Origin: Chitinophagaceae bacterium UBA4412
GTDB lineage: Bacteria > Bacteroidota > Bacteroidia > Chitinophagales > Chitinophagaceae
NCBI GenBank assembly: GCA_002400445.1
Contig: DGQO01000161.1
Coordinates: forward strand, 35,778-42,514
Length of the DNA: 6,737 bases
Direction of reading: 5' to 3'
Part shown: piece by piece, positions 6,663-6,737 of the stretch
Layout of the letters: each line of letters starts with the position of its first letter
Numbering within the stretch: the stretch's first letter is position 1
Program-made: the position numbers and the translations under genes
Notes under the pieces: generated by a model
What the model saw: the letters and a program-made list of their open reading frames with translations, nothing else
The model's database searches: none
What the model was told of the DNA's origin: nothing

Positions 6663-6737
6663 TGAAAGTAATTTTAGTTGCCCTCGCCCTTAGTGGCGGA
6701 TGTTTTTTTGCAAGTGCACAAACCCAGGTAGCCATTA
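6659..6737 (+). CDS. N-terminus of an exported protein, unidentified, cut by window edge
   Basis: The frame opens with ATGATG at 6659; the first ATG overlaps the hydrolase stop codon as ATGA, the usual arrangement of translationally coupled genes. The visible 26 codons read as a signal peptide: Met-Met-Lys, a hydrophobic core VILVALAL, then FFASAQ with likely cleavage after Ala-20, followed by TQVAI. Cys-15 is preceded by S-G-G, a poor lipobox, so a lipoprotein is unlikely. No stop occurs before the edge. The mature protein is not visible, so no function can be assigned. Close coupling to the exported hydrolase suggests that the two act in the same compartment. Confidence 0.75.
   Translation, partial: MMKVILVALALSGGCFFASAQTQVAI

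Noticed and set aside
1..6737. A defence, mobile or biosynthetic gene system
   Set aside because: All complete genes fall into known families; no nuclease, toxin, transposase, reverse transcriptase, repeat array or synthase was visible, and no abrupt composition shift was noticed.

Overview
The window is ordinary chromosomal DNA of a Bacteroidota bacterium, most likely a Chitinophagaceae-like member. The signs are moderate GC, starts preceded by A/T-rich sequence instead of Shine-Dalgarno motifs, promoter-like matches to the Bacteroidota pattern TTTG - about 20 bp - TAnnTTTG, exported proteins ending their signal peptides in A-Q, and PfkA/Pyk sequences of the type seen in that phylum. The taxonomic call is an inference from these traits. 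I see no tRNA, rRNA, CRISPR array, transposase, integrase or phage gene.

Layout. Positions 1-1466 (minus strand) hold the N-terminal two thirds of an exported prolyl oligopeptidase (S9A), cut by the window edge before its catalytic serine. A 149-bp divergent intergenic region (1467-1615) separates it from pfkA (1616-2599, ATP-dependent 6-phosphofructokinase). Next on the same strand is pyk (2699-4189, pyruvate kinase), followed by a clear intrinsic terminator (about 4209-4245). A small minus-strand gene (4288-4758) encodes an NTF2/SnoaL-like protein. It shares a 50-bp divergent intergenic region containing a perfect 14-bp palindrome with a plus-strand gene (4809-6662). That gene encodes an exported CocE/NonD (S15-like) hydrolase whose active site matches the alpha-amino-acid ester hydrolases. 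Its stop codon overlaps the start of another exported protein (6659 onward), which is cut by the window edge.

How the genes work together. pfkA and pyk encode the two committed kinase steps of glycolysis (fructose 6-phosphate to fructose 1,6-bisphosphate, and phosphoenolpyruvate to pyruvate), are co-oriented with a gap of about 100 bp, and are probably co-transcribed. The exported enzymes on either side belong to peptide or amino-acid-ester hydrolysis. They have no evident pathway link to glycolysis, beyond a general picture of a heterotroph feeding on peptides and sugars.

I found no convincing new multi-gene system. The most interesting signals are regulatory and local: a divergent promoter region built around an inverted repeat whose two arms are each an exact -7 element, a palindrome inside the spacer of the hydrolase promoter, a Lys in place of the usual Asn in the PFK catalytic loop, and a complete AEH-type carboxylate cluster in the exported hydrolase.
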